This document shows positions 35,686 through 44,260 of a DNA stretch of 64,000 bases, one piece after another (the first letter of the stretch is position 1; each line of letters opens with the position of its first letter). Origin of the DNA: Arenibacter sp. P308M17 (GTDB lineage: Bacteria; Bacteroidota; Bacteroidia; Flavobacteriales; Flavobacteriaceae); contig NZ_QVON01000004.1 of assembly GCF_003426735.1 (NCBI RefSeq), positions 248,001 to 312,000 on the forward strand. Direction: 5' to 3'. Under the pieces are notes generated by a model. That model saw nothing but the letters and a program-made list of their open reading frames with translations. It had not been told where the DNA came from and did no database searches. A program made the position numbers and the translations under genes.

Positions 35686-36546
35686 TCAATACTGATGGAA
35701 GGCATCGGACACAAATTCCAATACCACGGGCAGGGATTCCCGCCAGTAGGTCCAACTATGACGCCCTTCCCTTACCCTGTATTCATGGGGCACCTCCTTC
35801 TTTTTCATAGCAATATGGACCAAACTATTTCCTTCGTAAAGAAAATCATCGTCCCCACAGTCTATAAACCATCTAACCGACTTCAGATCCTCCAATGAGG
35901 ACGCCTGTATAAGGGACAGGGCATTGTGCCTTTCATAATAGGCACTGACAAGGTTATCTTCGTAGCTCTCATTGCCATTTTTAAGTCTTTGTTTAAAATC
36001 GTCCAAACTTAAGGGCCCAATATAGGCACTTAACGGACAGGCCGAAGAAAACAATTCTGGATGGCGCAAGGCATACATGAACGATCCACCGCCACCCATG
36101 GAAAGACCGGCTATGGCCCTAAAACGCTTCTCTCCCTTAATGCGATACTTCTTCTCTACATAGGGCATTAATTCCTCAAAAAAGAAATCCTCATACCTCC
36201 AATCCCCTTTTATGGAATTAAAATAGCCTCTGGTTCCCGTATTTGCATCCGGCATAACAATAACCATAGGAGTGGCCTTGCCCTCCTTAATGGCGTTATC
36301 GGTAATACGTAGCACCTCCCCAAATTGTACCCATCCCGTTTGGTCGTCCCCAGCTCCATGTAGTAAATACAGCACTGGGTAGCTCCTATTGGAAGTTTCG
36401 TAATCCGGAGGCAGGTATACGGCAAACTTCCTTTCGCTCTTGAGGATTTCACTCTTCATGGTAAGGGCGTCAAATACTTTTCCAGATTGGGCATTGGCAC
36501 TTGCCAAGCATACCAGCGTACATAACAACAATAGATAGTTTTTCAT
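35686..36546 (-). CDS. Secreted esterase (CE1/esterase D-like)
   Basis: The 286-aa protein has a signal peptide (MKNYLLLLCTLVCLASANAQ). The fold markers are YPVLYLLHGAGDDQTGW, nucleophile GLSMGG (about residue 148), DCGDDDF for the acid and GRHSWTYWRE for the histidine. This pattern is common to feruloyl/acetyl-xylan esterases and S-formylglutathione hydrolase-like proteins. Being secreted, it probably removes acyl groups from polysaccharides. It is first of a probable three-gene minus-strand group with 34676-35647 and 33612-34448. Confidence 0.87.
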   Translation of the reverse strand: MKNYLLLLCTLVCLASANAQSGKVFDALTMKSEILKSERKFAVYLPPDYETSNRSYPVLYLLHGAGDDQTGWVQFGEVLRITDNAIKEGKATPMVIVMPDANTGTRGYFNSIKGDWRYEDFFFEELMPYVEKKYRIKGEKRFRAIAGLSMGGGGSFMYALRHPELFSSACPLSAYIGPLSLDDFKQRLKNGNESYEDNLVSAYYERHNALSLIQASSLEDLKSVRWFIDCGDDDFLYEGNSLVHIAMKKKEVPHEYRVREGRHSWTYWRESLPVVLEFVSDAFHQY

Positions 36547-36695
36547 CTGTTCAAATTTATTGTTTTTTAAAGGTCAGATGGAATTCGCCATTGAACATAT
36601 CTGTTGGTATCAAGATTTGTTATGGCTCATTTCATATGTATCTAATTTCTACCAAACATGGCATACATTTATGATTGGATTGGGAATACAAATAA

Positions 36696-37883
36696 TTACT
36701 GAAGCCCTGGAATATCCACTATTTCGTCAACGTCCTCATTGTAGTCCACCCCCTCTACCATAAACCCGAACAAATTGAAGAAATCTTTCCCATAGCCCTT
36801 AAGGTCGCCTATTTCCGGCAAGGTTTCGGTAGTGGCCTTCTTCCAAAGTGCTGCTACCCGGGCCTGTACATCTTCGCGCATTTCCCAATCATCTATCCGT
36901 ATTCTTCCTTTGTCATCCAGAGGTATTTTTCCGGCATACAATCGATCTTGGAACAGGCGTTGAATTTGTTCTATACAGCCTTCGTGTATTCCTTCCTCCT
37001 TCATTATCTTGTACAATAGTGATATGTATAACGGTATTACCGGAATGGCAGAACTTGCCTGGGTTACCAAGGCCTTGTTTACGGAAACATAGGCCTTTCC
37101 GTTCAAAGGTTTTAAACTGTCCGATATGGTAAATGCAGTAGCCTCCAGATCATCCTTGGCACGGCCAATAGTTCCTTTTCTATATACCGCCTCCGTAAGT
37201 GAAGGGCCAATATAGGAGTAGGCTACAGTAGTAAATCCTTCGGAAAGCAAGCCTTCACCTTTCAGATCATCGATCCACATTTTCCAATCTTCACCGCCCA
37301 TAACGGCCACCGTATTTTCTATATCGTCCCCTTGGGCCGGTTCTATGGATACTTCGGATACTACCCCGGTATGAAAATCCACGGTTTTGTTTTGAAATTT
37401 GGCCCCTATTGGTTTTAAGACCGATTTATATTTTAGGCCGGTATCCGGATGTGTCCGTACCGGTGAAGCCAAACTATAAATAACCATATCTATTTGGCCA
37501 AGGTCCGCTTTGATCAGATCCAAGGTCTGTTTTTTTATTTCATTGGAGAAGGCGTCCCCGTTTATACTTTTGGCATACAATCCTGCCTTATGCGCTTCCT
37601 TTTCAAAGGCCGCACTGTTGTACCAACCTGGAGAGGCCGGCCTGCCCTCCGCGGGCGGCTTTTCAAAAAATACCCCTATAGTAGCTGCTCCGGCCCCAAA
37701 GGCACTGGTAATCCTGGAAGCCAGACCAAATCCTGTGGAAGCTCCGATTACCAGTACTTTTTTTGCCCCATCAATGGCTCCTTTAGACTTCACATACTCA
37801 ATTTGATCAATAACATTTTGTTCACACCCCTTGGGATGGGCGGTAAGACAAATAAATCCACGTGTTCTTGGCTCTATAATCAT
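36696..37883 (-). CDS. fabV: Trans-2-enoyl-ACP/CoA reductase FabV
   Basis: The 395-aa protein starts MIIEPRTRGFICLTAHPKGC, characteristic of FabV. It has the NADH-binding VLVIGASTGFGLASRI, MVIYSLASPVRTHP and the catalytic Y-x8-K (Y234, K243 in VYRKGTIGRAK). FabV does the last reduction in fatty-acid elongation and is resistant to triclosan in species studied. The length matches the family. It stands alone. Confidence 0.94.
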   Translation of the reverse strand: MIIEPRTRGFICLTAHPKGCEQNVIDQIEYVKSKGAIDGAKKVLVIGASTGFGLASRITSAFGAGAATIGVFFEKPPAEGRPASPGWYNSAAFEKEAHKAGLYAKSINGDAFSNEIKKQTLDLIKADLGQIDMVIYSLASPVRTHPDTGLKYKSVLKPIGAKFQNKTVDFHTGVVSEVSIEPAQGDDIENTVAVMGGEDWKMWIDDLKGEGLLSEGFTTVAYSYIGPSLTEAVYRKGTIGRAKDDLEATAFTISDSLKPLNGKAYVSVNKALVTQASSAIPVIPLYISLLYKIMKEEGIHEGCIEQIQRLFQDRLYAGKIPLDDKGRIRIDDWEMREDVQARVAALWKKATTETLPEIGDLKGYGKDFFNLFGFMVEGVDYNEDVDEIVDIPGLQ

Positions 37884-38044
37884 TTATTAATTTATTTTCT
37901 GCACTTTCCCAATATGGAAGTTTTAACAGTGCCTATTATTTATAATTTTCCAATTATCGAAGATATATAAAAGATTCAAAAGATAAAGTTGAAGTAGGGA
38001 AAATTGCATCCTACAATCCCGTTTTAAATAGAACTATTCCCACA

Positions 38045-39217
38045 CTAGGGCAATTGTTCCATTAAAAACCGCTTAACGTTACCGCCCATAATAGCTCTGA
38101 TCTCCAAATCCGAAAACCCTTGGTCCATTAATTCCTGGACTATAAAGGGAAGGCCGGTTACATCTATAGGTGTTGTGGCCGCACCGTCAAAATCGGAACC
38201 CAGGGCCACATGCTCAATACCTACCAAATCGCGGACATACTTTATGGCCTCCACAATATGTTTAATCTCCCCTTTTATGGCACCCCTAAAGAACCCGATA
38301 CCTATGAGCCCGCCCGATGCCGCAATTCTATTGATATGGTGATCAGATAGGTTCCTGGGGCTATCCTTGGTCCCCTTAACACCTGTATGCGATACCAGGA
38401 CCGGTCGGGTAGTTTGGTCGAGAATTTCATCCATCATTTTCGGGGAGACATGTGCCAAATCTATAATAATGCCCAAACGGTTCATCTCCTGAATAACCTC
38501 CTGACCAAAATCCGTAAGCCCTGCCCCGGAAAGACCATGTGCCGATCCCCCCAGTTCATTATCGAAGAAATGTGTAGGAGCCATCATTCTTACCCCTTCG
38601 TAATATAGATTCTGCACATTCTCCAAATTTCCCTCCAGACAATGAGCCCCCTCAATTCCCAAAAAACCTCCAATAACCTCTGGATCTGCTTGCTTTGATT
38701 CTATCAATTTTTTTAAATCTTGGCGCGATTTCACCAAAAAAAATTTAACGTCTAACTTCCCTTGGTACTTCTGTAAAGCCCTTGCCTGGTACTCGGCCCG
38801 TTTGTATAGACTAAACCACTTATCCGGTAGTTGGCCCTGAACAAAATTCAACATTGTAATATTATCGAATGCTCCTGCGCTATTCTGCTTAAAGTTCTGC
38901 CCTTTGGGAGATTTCGTGACAATGGTAAATGCCTGTAAGCTCATATTTGCCTTTTGCATTCGGGGAAAATCCAAATGCGCATAATCCAGTTTTTGGGTCA
39001 AGTCGCGATCCCATAGCAGGGCATCACAATGCAGGTCTGCAATGAACTCCAGTGAATTGTACAATTCTTGTGCTTCGGCCCCCAATTGTCTTGGATCACT
39101 ATATTCAACAAGGTTCAGTTGCCTGTCCAAAATTGGAGATACCATAAAAGTTGCCAAGAAATATAGAAGTAGCACTATGGCCAATATGTACCTAAGAAAT
39201 TTTTTCATCCAATCCAA
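38045..39217 (-). CDS. Membrane dipeptidase (M19, renal dipeptidase family)
   Basis: The 390-aa protein has an N-terminal membrane anchor or signal (about residues 7-28) and the M19 metal-site motifs ADLHCDALLWD, GIEGAHCLEGN, IIDLAHVS and VSHTGV, plus HVALGSDFDG. These zinc enzymes cleave dipeptides and some D-amino-acid or lactam substrates. The placement of the anchor suggests a periplasmic active site. It stands alone. Confidence 0.92.
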   Translation of the reverse strand: MDWMKKFLRYILAIVLLLYFLATFMVSPILDRQLNLVEYSDPRQLGAEAQELYNSLEFIADLHCDALLWDRDLTQKLDYAHLDFPRMQKANMSLQAFTIVTKSPKGQNFKQNSAGAFDNITMLNFVQGQLPDKWFSLYKRAEYQARALQKYQGKLDVKFFLVKSRQDLKKLIESKQADPEVIGGFLGIEGAHCLEGNLENVQNLYYEGVRMMAPTHFFDNELGGSAHGLSGAGLTDFGQEVIQEMNRLGIIIDLAHVSPKMMDEILDQTTRPVLVSHTGVKGTKDSPRNLSDHHINRIAASGGLIGIGFFRGAIKGEIKHIVEAIKYVRDLVGIEHVALGSDFDGAATTPIDVTGLPFIVQELMDQGFSDLEIRAIMGGNVKRFLMEQLP

Positions 39218-39430
39218 TTGGTTTTGTGAGCCAAAAATTAATCAAAATAAATTAAAAACAGTTACAATATAAAGTGTATCGATTTATATATTACAGACCC
39301 TAACTTTTTTGGTGTTCGCTACAAGCATTATAAACCATAAAACAAAAATTAAAATTATACGTTATAGAACTATATTGAATTTGGACACACCTACTAAAAT
39401 CTAAACTCATGAAATGAGCGTGACCAAAAT

Positions 39431-39466
39431 TTGGTCGCCAGCCCGAAAGATTCATTCTGGCGGGCA
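39431..39466 (-). repeat. Dispersed repeat CCCGCCAGAATGA..., copy 2
   Basis: On the minus strand it reads CCCGCCAGAATGA, a few variable bases, then CGGGCTGG, matching the unit at 8001-8041. CGCCAG and CTGGCG at its ends let it fold as a hairpin. Confidence 0.6.
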
Positions 39467-39488
39467 AACTCAAATGAAGATATGCGAA

Positions 39489-39551
39489 TTACACCCGCCT
39501 GTCCGCCCGTTCCGGTACGGACGGGAACGATGTAGTCGGGCAGGTATGACC
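39489..39551 (+). repeat. Dispersed repeat, copy 3, interrupted by a GC-rich insert
   Basis: TTACACCCGCC and GTCGGGCAGGTATGACC match the two halves of the 8001-8041 unit, with about 22 extra self-complementary bases between them. It lies in the leader of the small lipoprotein gene at 39601. Confidence 0.55.
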
Positions 39552-39600
39552 GCTAAAAAACCCATCCGTAACGGCACGGGCGGACAATAAATAACTACAT

Positions 39601-39750
39601 ATGAAAAAAATAATCCTATTGGCCACATTTCTGTTTTGCCTCCTTAGCATCGGCAGCTGCACCAACGACGAAGATGAGGAAAAAATTGATGTCCTTACCC
39701 CAGCGGACACTGCCAAAACCGAGCAAATGTTACAAGAACCGGTTGTTTAG
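39601..39750 (+). CDS. Small lipoprotein, 49 aa
   Basis: ATG 39601 to TAG 39748-39750 encodes a short signal with a good lipobox (LLSIGSC, Cys near residue 20), then an acidic tail (TNDEDEEKID) ending EQMLQEPVV. Cleavage would leave a lipid-anchored peptide of about 30 residues. The A-rich leader (aataaataactacat) resembles that of the DUF502 gene, which is also preceded by the same dispersed repeat. It may be a genuine small lipoprotein or the truncated start of a larger one. Confidence 0.55.
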   Translation: MKKIILLATFLFCLLSIGSCTNDEDEEKIDVLTPADTAKTEQMLQEPVV

Positions 39751-39918
39751 ACCAAACTATGCAATAAAATTACACACTTGCCGGTAAGCAGGAGTTTTGG
39801 AAAGGCATTGAATTCCTTGACAAGGACTGGATGACATGTTGGCAGTATGCAATAGGCTATATGTTGTAAGCAGTTGGCCAAAAAACGGATTTGCCCATTG
39901 CCTATGGCTTATAGCTTA

Positions 39919-40986
39919 TTATGCAAAGCTAATGGTAAAGGTAGTACCCTTATCCACCTCACTATCCACAGAAATTTTACCCCCTAGGCTTGTAATATGA
40001 TTGTACACCAAATATAGCCCAACCCCTTTACTATCACCGTTATTGTGGAATTTTTTATTTAATCCAAAGATTTTGTCCCCTACTTTTTCCATATCAAAAC
40101 CTAATCCGTTGTCCGTATATATCAACTGTTTCCTACCTTTTAAAATTCTTGATGTTATGAAAATAACAGGTGGTGTATTTGGCATTCCATATTTTATGGA
40201 ATTGGTTATCAGGTTAAGAAAAATACTTTCCATATAGTTCACATTATGCCTTACGCCCTTTAAGGTGGAAAAATCGACCTTAAAGGTTACATTGGCATTG
40301 ATCAATAGGGAACCGATGGACGATTTTACATGATTTAGGACCCATTCAAAATCTACCTCTTCCAACTCAAGATCCGAGCCTTCTTTCTTGCTTAATAGGT
40401 CCACATACGTATTTAGGGATTTATTGAGGCCCTCCGTGGCCTTCTTCATATAATTCAGGGTCTCCAATATTTCGTTATCATCAATTTTACTAAAATCCAG
40501 AACCTCAAATATGGATAGTAGATTATTTACGGGAGCCCTTAAATCATGGGAGGTGGTATAATTGAGCTGTTTCAACTCTTGGTTTTTATCTACCAAGCTT
40601 ATTAGGTAGTCTATACGCTCTTTCTCCAATTTCTTTTTGTGGGTAATATTTTTGGCTATCGCGTATACCAATTCTTCATCTTCCAAGGGGATTGAGGTCC
40701 AATGCAACCAAATGATTTCCCCTGATTTACAGACATATCTATTCTCATAATTTACTAAGGGTACATTATTTTTCAAATTTTCCCTGTACCTAGCCGTTAG
40801 ATCCCTATCTTCCACATAAATAAATTCCCTAATGGGCCTAGAGAATAATTCCTCTTCCGAATAACCCAAAAGTTTAACCAAAGCGGGATTTACTTTTTTG
40901 AAATAGCCATCATAACCGGCTATACATAATAAATCCATGGAAAGATTAAAAAAAGGGTCTAGACTAAGGCTTGTAGTTTCCTGCAT
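39919..40986 (-). CDS. PAS-domain sensor histidine kinase (cytoplasmic)
   Basis: The 355-aa protein has a PAS domain (about 10-118, with PAC-like ending AIAKNITHKKKLEKE), a coiled linker and a HisKA-type helix with YTTSHDLRAPVNNLLS (H147). An ATPase domain follows with NLITNSIKYG, DNGLGFDM and KGVGLYLVYN boxes. No membrane segment or receiver is present, so it should sense an intracellular signal and pass phosphate to a separate regulator. No response regulator is adjacent. A MITE-like element sits just upstream of its start codon. Confidence 0.9.
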   Translation of the reverse strand: MQETTSLSLDPFFNLSMDLLCIAGYDGYFKKVNPALVKLLGYSEEELFSRPIREFIYVEDRDLTARYRENLKNNVPLVNYENRYVCKSGEIIWLHWTSIPLEDEELVYAIAKNITHKKKLEKERIDYLISLVDKNQELKQLNYTTSHDLRAPVNNLLSIFEVLDFSKIDDNEILETLNYMKKATEGLNKSLNTYVDLLSKKEGSDLELEEVDFEWVLNHVKSSIGSLLINANVTFKVDFSTLKGVRHNVNYMESIFLNLITNSIKYGMPNTPPVIFITSRILKGRKQLIYTDNGLGFDMEKVGDKIFGLNKKFHNNGDSKGVGLYLVYNHITSLGGKISVDSEVDKGTTFTISFA

Positions 40987-41002
40987 ATTGCTCCTAAGAT
41001 AA

Positions 41003-41164
41003 TGAACTTATCTTGACTTTTTCTATTACCTGCAAAATCATCATTTTGCACCCTAATTTTGTCTTTTTCTCTCACCGTAGCGCTGCTATGCTGCTCTAAA
41101 AATCCTTCATTAGGATACAAAAGCATAACTTTTCGGTTCAAAACAAAAAGTCAAGATGAGTTCA
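41003..41164. mobile_element. MITE-like element with 20-bp terminal inverted repeats
   Basis: TGAACTTATCTTGACTTTTT (41003-41022) is complementary to 41145-41164 with one mismatch, enclosing 162 bp without a coding gene. Inside lies TGCAAAATCATCATTTTGCA (41031-41050), a second hairpin. It begins 17 bases upstream of the PAS kinase start codon, so it may carry or disrupt that promoter. No target-site duplication is obvious. Confidence 0.5.
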
Positions 41165-41321
41165 ATGGTAATATAAGGGTTTTTTAACGAAAAAATGAGT
41201 ACTTCCACTTGTCCTTCCCAAGACCAGGCCTAGGCATATTCGTAAAACATACTCAAAAAACTACTTATTTATGCAGCTGGCAGGGATCTGGATAAAACCA
41301 AAAGACCAGAGGTTAAATAAA

Positions 41322-42212
41322 CTACGGTCTTTTTTGACTTCTATGCCTTTCCCTGGCCAGCAGGGTATTTTTTAACAACATGGCAATGGTCATTGGGCCC
41401 ACACCTCCTGGAACCGGAGTAATATATGAAGCCTTCTTGCTTACATTTTCAAAATCAACATCCCCGGTAATATAATACCCTTTTTCCTTGGTGTCGTCGG
41501 CCACTCTTGTAATACCCACATCGATGATTACTGCATCATCCTTCACCATTTCGGCTTTTAAGAAATTGGGTACCCCGAGGGCAGAAATCACAATATCGGC
41601 CTGCGAGATTATCTGGGTAATATTCTTGGTATGGCTATGGGTCAAAGTAACCGTAGAATTGCCGGGCCATCCCTTCCTCCCCATCAGTATACTCATGGGC
41701 CTCCCTACTATATGACTACGGCCAATAACCACGGTATGTTTACCTTTGGTCTCTACCTTATACCTTTCCAAGAGTTCCAATATACCAAAAGGGGTGGCAG
41801 GAATGAAAGTGCTCATATCCAGCGCCATTTTTCCAAAATTGGTAGGATGAAATCCGTCTACATCCTTGTCGGGGTCTACCGCCAACAGTACACGCTGTGT
41901 ATTGATCTGCTCCGGCAAGGGCAGTTGCACAATAAACCCGTCAATATCATCATCTTGGTTAAGTTCCTCGATCTTGTTCAACAACTCCTGTTCCGAAGTG
42001 GTACTGGGCAACTGTACCAAGGTAGATTCGAATCCTACCCGCTCACAAGACTTTACCTTGCTCCCAACATAGGTAAGACTGGCACCGTCGCTTCCAACAA
42101 TGACCGCGGCCAAATGGGGCACTTTTTCTCCTCGCTCCCGCATTTTGGCCACTTCGGCCGCTATTTCCTCCTTAATTTGATTTGACACTTTTTTACCGTC
42201 TAGTATTTCCAT
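41322..42212 (-). CDS. folD: Bifunctional methylenetetrahydrofolate dehydrogenase/cyclohydrolase
   Basis: The 296-aa protein has the FolD signatures YVGSKVKSCERVG (catalytic Lys), DGFIVQLPLPEQI, PATPFGILELL, VIGRSHIVGRP (NADP loop) and PVPGGVGPMTIAML. It interconverts methylene-, methenyl- and formyl-tetrahydrofolate in one-carbon metabolism. The length is typical. It lies downstream of ffh on the same strand, with the four-helix-bundle pseudogene between them. Confidence 0.95.
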   Translation of the reverse strand: MEILDGKKVSNQIKEEIAAEVAKMRERGEKVPHLAAVIVGSDGASLTYVGSKVKSCERVGFESTLVQLPSTTSEQELLNKIEELNQDDDIDGFIVQLPLPEQINTQRVLLAVDPDKDVDGFHPTNFGKMALDMSTFIPATPFGILELLERYKVETKGKHTVVIGRSHIVGRPMSILMGRKGWPGNSTVTLTHSHTKNITQIISQADIVISALGVPNFLKAEMVKDDAVIIDVGITRVADDTKEKGYYITGDVDFENVSKKASYITPVPGGVGPMTIAMLLKNTLLARERHRSQKRP

Positions 42213-42250
42213 TTTTTAGTATTCAGTTCCCAGTGGCAGTTGGCAGTCCT

Positions 42251-42613
42251 TTACACAGCAAACTTGCCCGGGTTGTTAATCATGAATTGTAATAATCTTC
42301 CTATTTCCAAACTTCCTTCAATAAGGTCCCGTTTGTCATCCGCTGATATATACTTGCAAGATTCGGCAAATTCCAACCAAACCTGAGTTTCCGAATTTTC
42401 ACTATCGGCATCTGTCAACTTGCTGATAAAATGCTTTTCATATCTCCTTTTTCTATAGGCTTCAGAAATATTGGCACAAACAGAACGGGAAGACCTTCTA
42501 ATCTGGTCTGTCAAAGCATAGGTCTCATCTTAAGGAAAGGATTTTGACACTTCAAAAATATCCATCGCCAGCTTAAATCCTTTTTGATAGGCCAATAATT
42601 TTCTATATCCCAT
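42251..42613 (-). pseudogene. Four-helix-bundle (23S rRNA intervening-sequence type) gene with in-frame stop
   Basis: From ATG 42613 the frame reads MGYRKLLAYQKGFKLAMDIF...SKSFP, then TAA (42530-42532), then DETYALTDQIRRSSRSVCANISEAYRKR to the end at 42251. The family normally has SFPK-E-E-TY-LT-QIRR at this point, so an AAA or AAG lysine codon appears to have become TAA. The rest is intact at about 120 codons. The gene is flanked by inverted copies of CAGTTGGCAGT (42237-42247 and 42647-42657). It is probably inactive unless translation restarts at the TTG at 42514. The cellular role of this family is not well known. Confidence 0.8.
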
Positions 42614-42690
42614 GCCTTTATTTAGCTATAGAGCTTTTTGAAATTTACTGCCAACTGTCACTGAAAACTGTCAACTCATTCAAGAGAACC

Positions 42691-44028
42691 TTACTTCATC
42701 CCCTTCATGGCCCCCATCATCTGCATCATCTTTTTACCGCCGCCGCCCTGCATCATCTTCATCATCTTGCCCATTTGATCAAACTGCTTCAACAATTGAT
42801 TTATTTCCTGAATGCTGGTACCACTGCCCTTGGCTATTCTCTTTTTTCTGCTAGCGTTCAATTTTGCAGGGGTAGATCTTTCATCCGGAGTCATGGAATG
42901 TATAATGGCCTCTATATGCTTAAAGGCGTCATCATCAATATCCAAACCTTTTAACGCCTTTCCCGCACCTGGGATCATTCCCATAAGATCCTTAAGGCTG
43001 CCCATCTTTTTAATCTGTTGTATCTGGCTCAAAAAATCATCAAAACCAAATTTGTTCTTGGCTATCTTCTTCTGGATTTTTCTGGCCTCCTCTTCATCAA
43101 ACTGTTCCTGGGCCCTTTCCACCAAAGACACTACATCTCCCATACCCAGGATCCTTTCGGCCATACGGGAAGGATAGAAGACATCTATGGCATCCATCTT
43201 TTCCCCGGTACCTATAAACTTAATGGGTTTGTTTACGACCGATTTAATCGAGATAGCGGCTCCACCACGGGTATCCCCATCCAGTTTTGTTAATATGACC
43301 CCATCAAAATTAAGAACCTCGTTAAATGATTTGGCCGTGTTAACAGCATCCTGACCGGTCATGGAATCCACCACAAACAGGGTTTCCTGGGGCTGAACGG
43401 CTTTATGGATATCGGCAATTTCTTTCATCATTTGCTCATCCACAGCCAAACGACCTGCCGTATCTATAATAACTACGTTAAAACCATTTGCCTTGGCGTG
43501 GGCAATACCTGCTTTTGATATGGCAACGGGATCATTATTTCCCCTATCCGAAAAAACCTCGACACCGATCTGCTCCCCAACAACATGAAGTTGGTCTATA
43601 GCTGCAGGCCGATATACGTCACAGGCCACCAACAATGGTTTTTTGGCCTTTTTGGTCTTAAGATAATTGGCCAATTTTCCTGAAAAGGTAGTTTTACCGG
43701 AACCCTGCAGACCGGACATTAGGATTACCGAAGGCGTACCTGACAAATTGATGCCCTCTGCGTCTCCGCCCATAAGCTCGGTAAGTTCGTCCTTTACCAA
43801 TTTTACCATTAACTGGCCTGGCTGAAGGGAGGTCAATACATCCTGCCCCAGTGCCTTTTCCTTCACCTTATTGGTAAACTCCTTGGCAATTTTAAAGTTG
43901 ACATCTGCATCCAAAAGTGCCCTACGCACCTCCTTTAAGGTTTCCGCAACATTGATCTCTGTAATTTGTCCATGTCCTTTTAGAACATGCAACGCCTTAT
44001 CCAACTTTTCACTTAAATTATCAAACAT
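42691..44028 (-). CDS. ffh: Signal recognition particle protein Ffh
   Basis: The 445-aa protein has an N domain, a G domain (GLQGSGKTTFSGKLA, P-loop; DTAGRLAVDEQM; TKLDGDTRGGAA) and a methionine-rich M domain ending in a Met/Gly/Lys tail (MMKMMQGGGGKKMMQMMGAMKGMK, residues about 422-445). It binds 4.5S RNA and the signal sequences of membrane proteins and delivers ribosomes to FtsY. The length is standard. A TAAATTTG box lies 27 bases upstream of the start. Confidence 0.96.
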   Translation of the reverse strand: MFDNLSEKLDKALHVLKGHGQITEINVAETLKEVRRALLDADVNFKIAKEFTNKVKEKALGQDVLTSLQPGQLMVKLVKDELTELMGGDAEGINLSGTPSVILMSGLQGSGKTTFSGKLANYLKTKKAKKPLLVACDVYRPAAIDQLHVVGEQIGVEVFSDRGNNDPVAISKAGIAHAKANGFNVVIIDTAGRLAVDEQMMKEIADIHKAVQPQETLFVVDSMTGQDAVNTAKSFNEVLNFDGVILTKLDGDTRGGAAISIKSVVNKPIKFIGTGEKMDAIDVFYPSRMAERILGMGDVVSLVERAQEQFDEEEARKIQKKIAKNKFGFDDFLSQIQQIKKMGSLKDLMGMIPGAGKALKGLDIDDDAFKHIEAIIHSMTPDERSTPAKLNASRKKRIAKGSGTSIQEINQLLKQFDQMGKMMKMMQGGGGKKMMQMMGAMKGMK

Positions 44029-44054
44029 AGTCTTACTTTATTATCAGGAAAGCG

Positions 44055-44062
44055 CAAATTTA
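44055..44062 (-). promoter_or_regulatory. Candidate -7 box of ffh (TAAATTTG)
   Basis: On the minus strand TAAATTTG matches TAnnTTTG, ending 26 bases before the ffh ATG. No strong -33 element is seen at the usual spacing. Confidence 0.4.
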
Positions 44063-44111
44063 AGAATAACTACCGTAAGTGTGAAGCGTGGGAGGAAAAA
44101 TATAAAAGTAA

Positions 44112-44205
44112 ACTACCTCGGGGCAAGCCCACGAAGCATTTAAAGGAAATTCAAGTTTGATTTCGACGCAAGCGTCAGCGCATTTAAATCTCGATTATCG
44201 AGTAA
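44112..44205 (+). repeat. Dispersed repeat, uninterrupted copy
   Basis: About 94 bases match the longer copy at 17255-17413 but lack its three GC-rich palindromic inserts. Shared words include ACTACCTCGGG, GGAAATTCAAGTTTGATTTC and TTTAAATCTCGATTATCGAG. It appears to be the ancestral form. Confidence 0.75.
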
Positions 44206-44239
44206 AAAAAGGGCAACTTCCAAAAGAAGTCACCCTTTT
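44204..44239 (-). terminator. Intrinsic terminator of the acidic lipoprotein gene
   Basis: AAAAGGGCAACTTC (44207-44220) pairs with GAAGTCACCCTTTT (44226-44239) with two mismatches and a 5-base loop. On the minus strand the stem runs into seven T. It lies 22 bases beyond the stop codon of 44261-46006. Confidence 0.7.
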
Positions 44240-44260
44240 CCAAAAATTGGGGCAAAATTT

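Larger units (their letters stand above)
39218..39600. other. Intergenic region with two dispersed-repeat copies
   Basis: The part from 39411 contains GACCAAAATTTGGTC (palindrome), then an inverted copy (39431-39466) and an interrupted direct copy (39489-39551) of the repeat seen at 8001-8041. A GC-rich insert CCGCCCGTTCCGGTACGG lies within the second copy. The AT-rich part (39220-39400) shows nothing clear. Confidence 0.55.

Noticed and set aside
42251-42514. Intact short four-helix-bundle gene starting at TTG 42514
   Set aside because: The conserved N-terminal helix is encoded upstream in the same frame and cut off by TAA 42530-42532, so a broken gene is the better reading.
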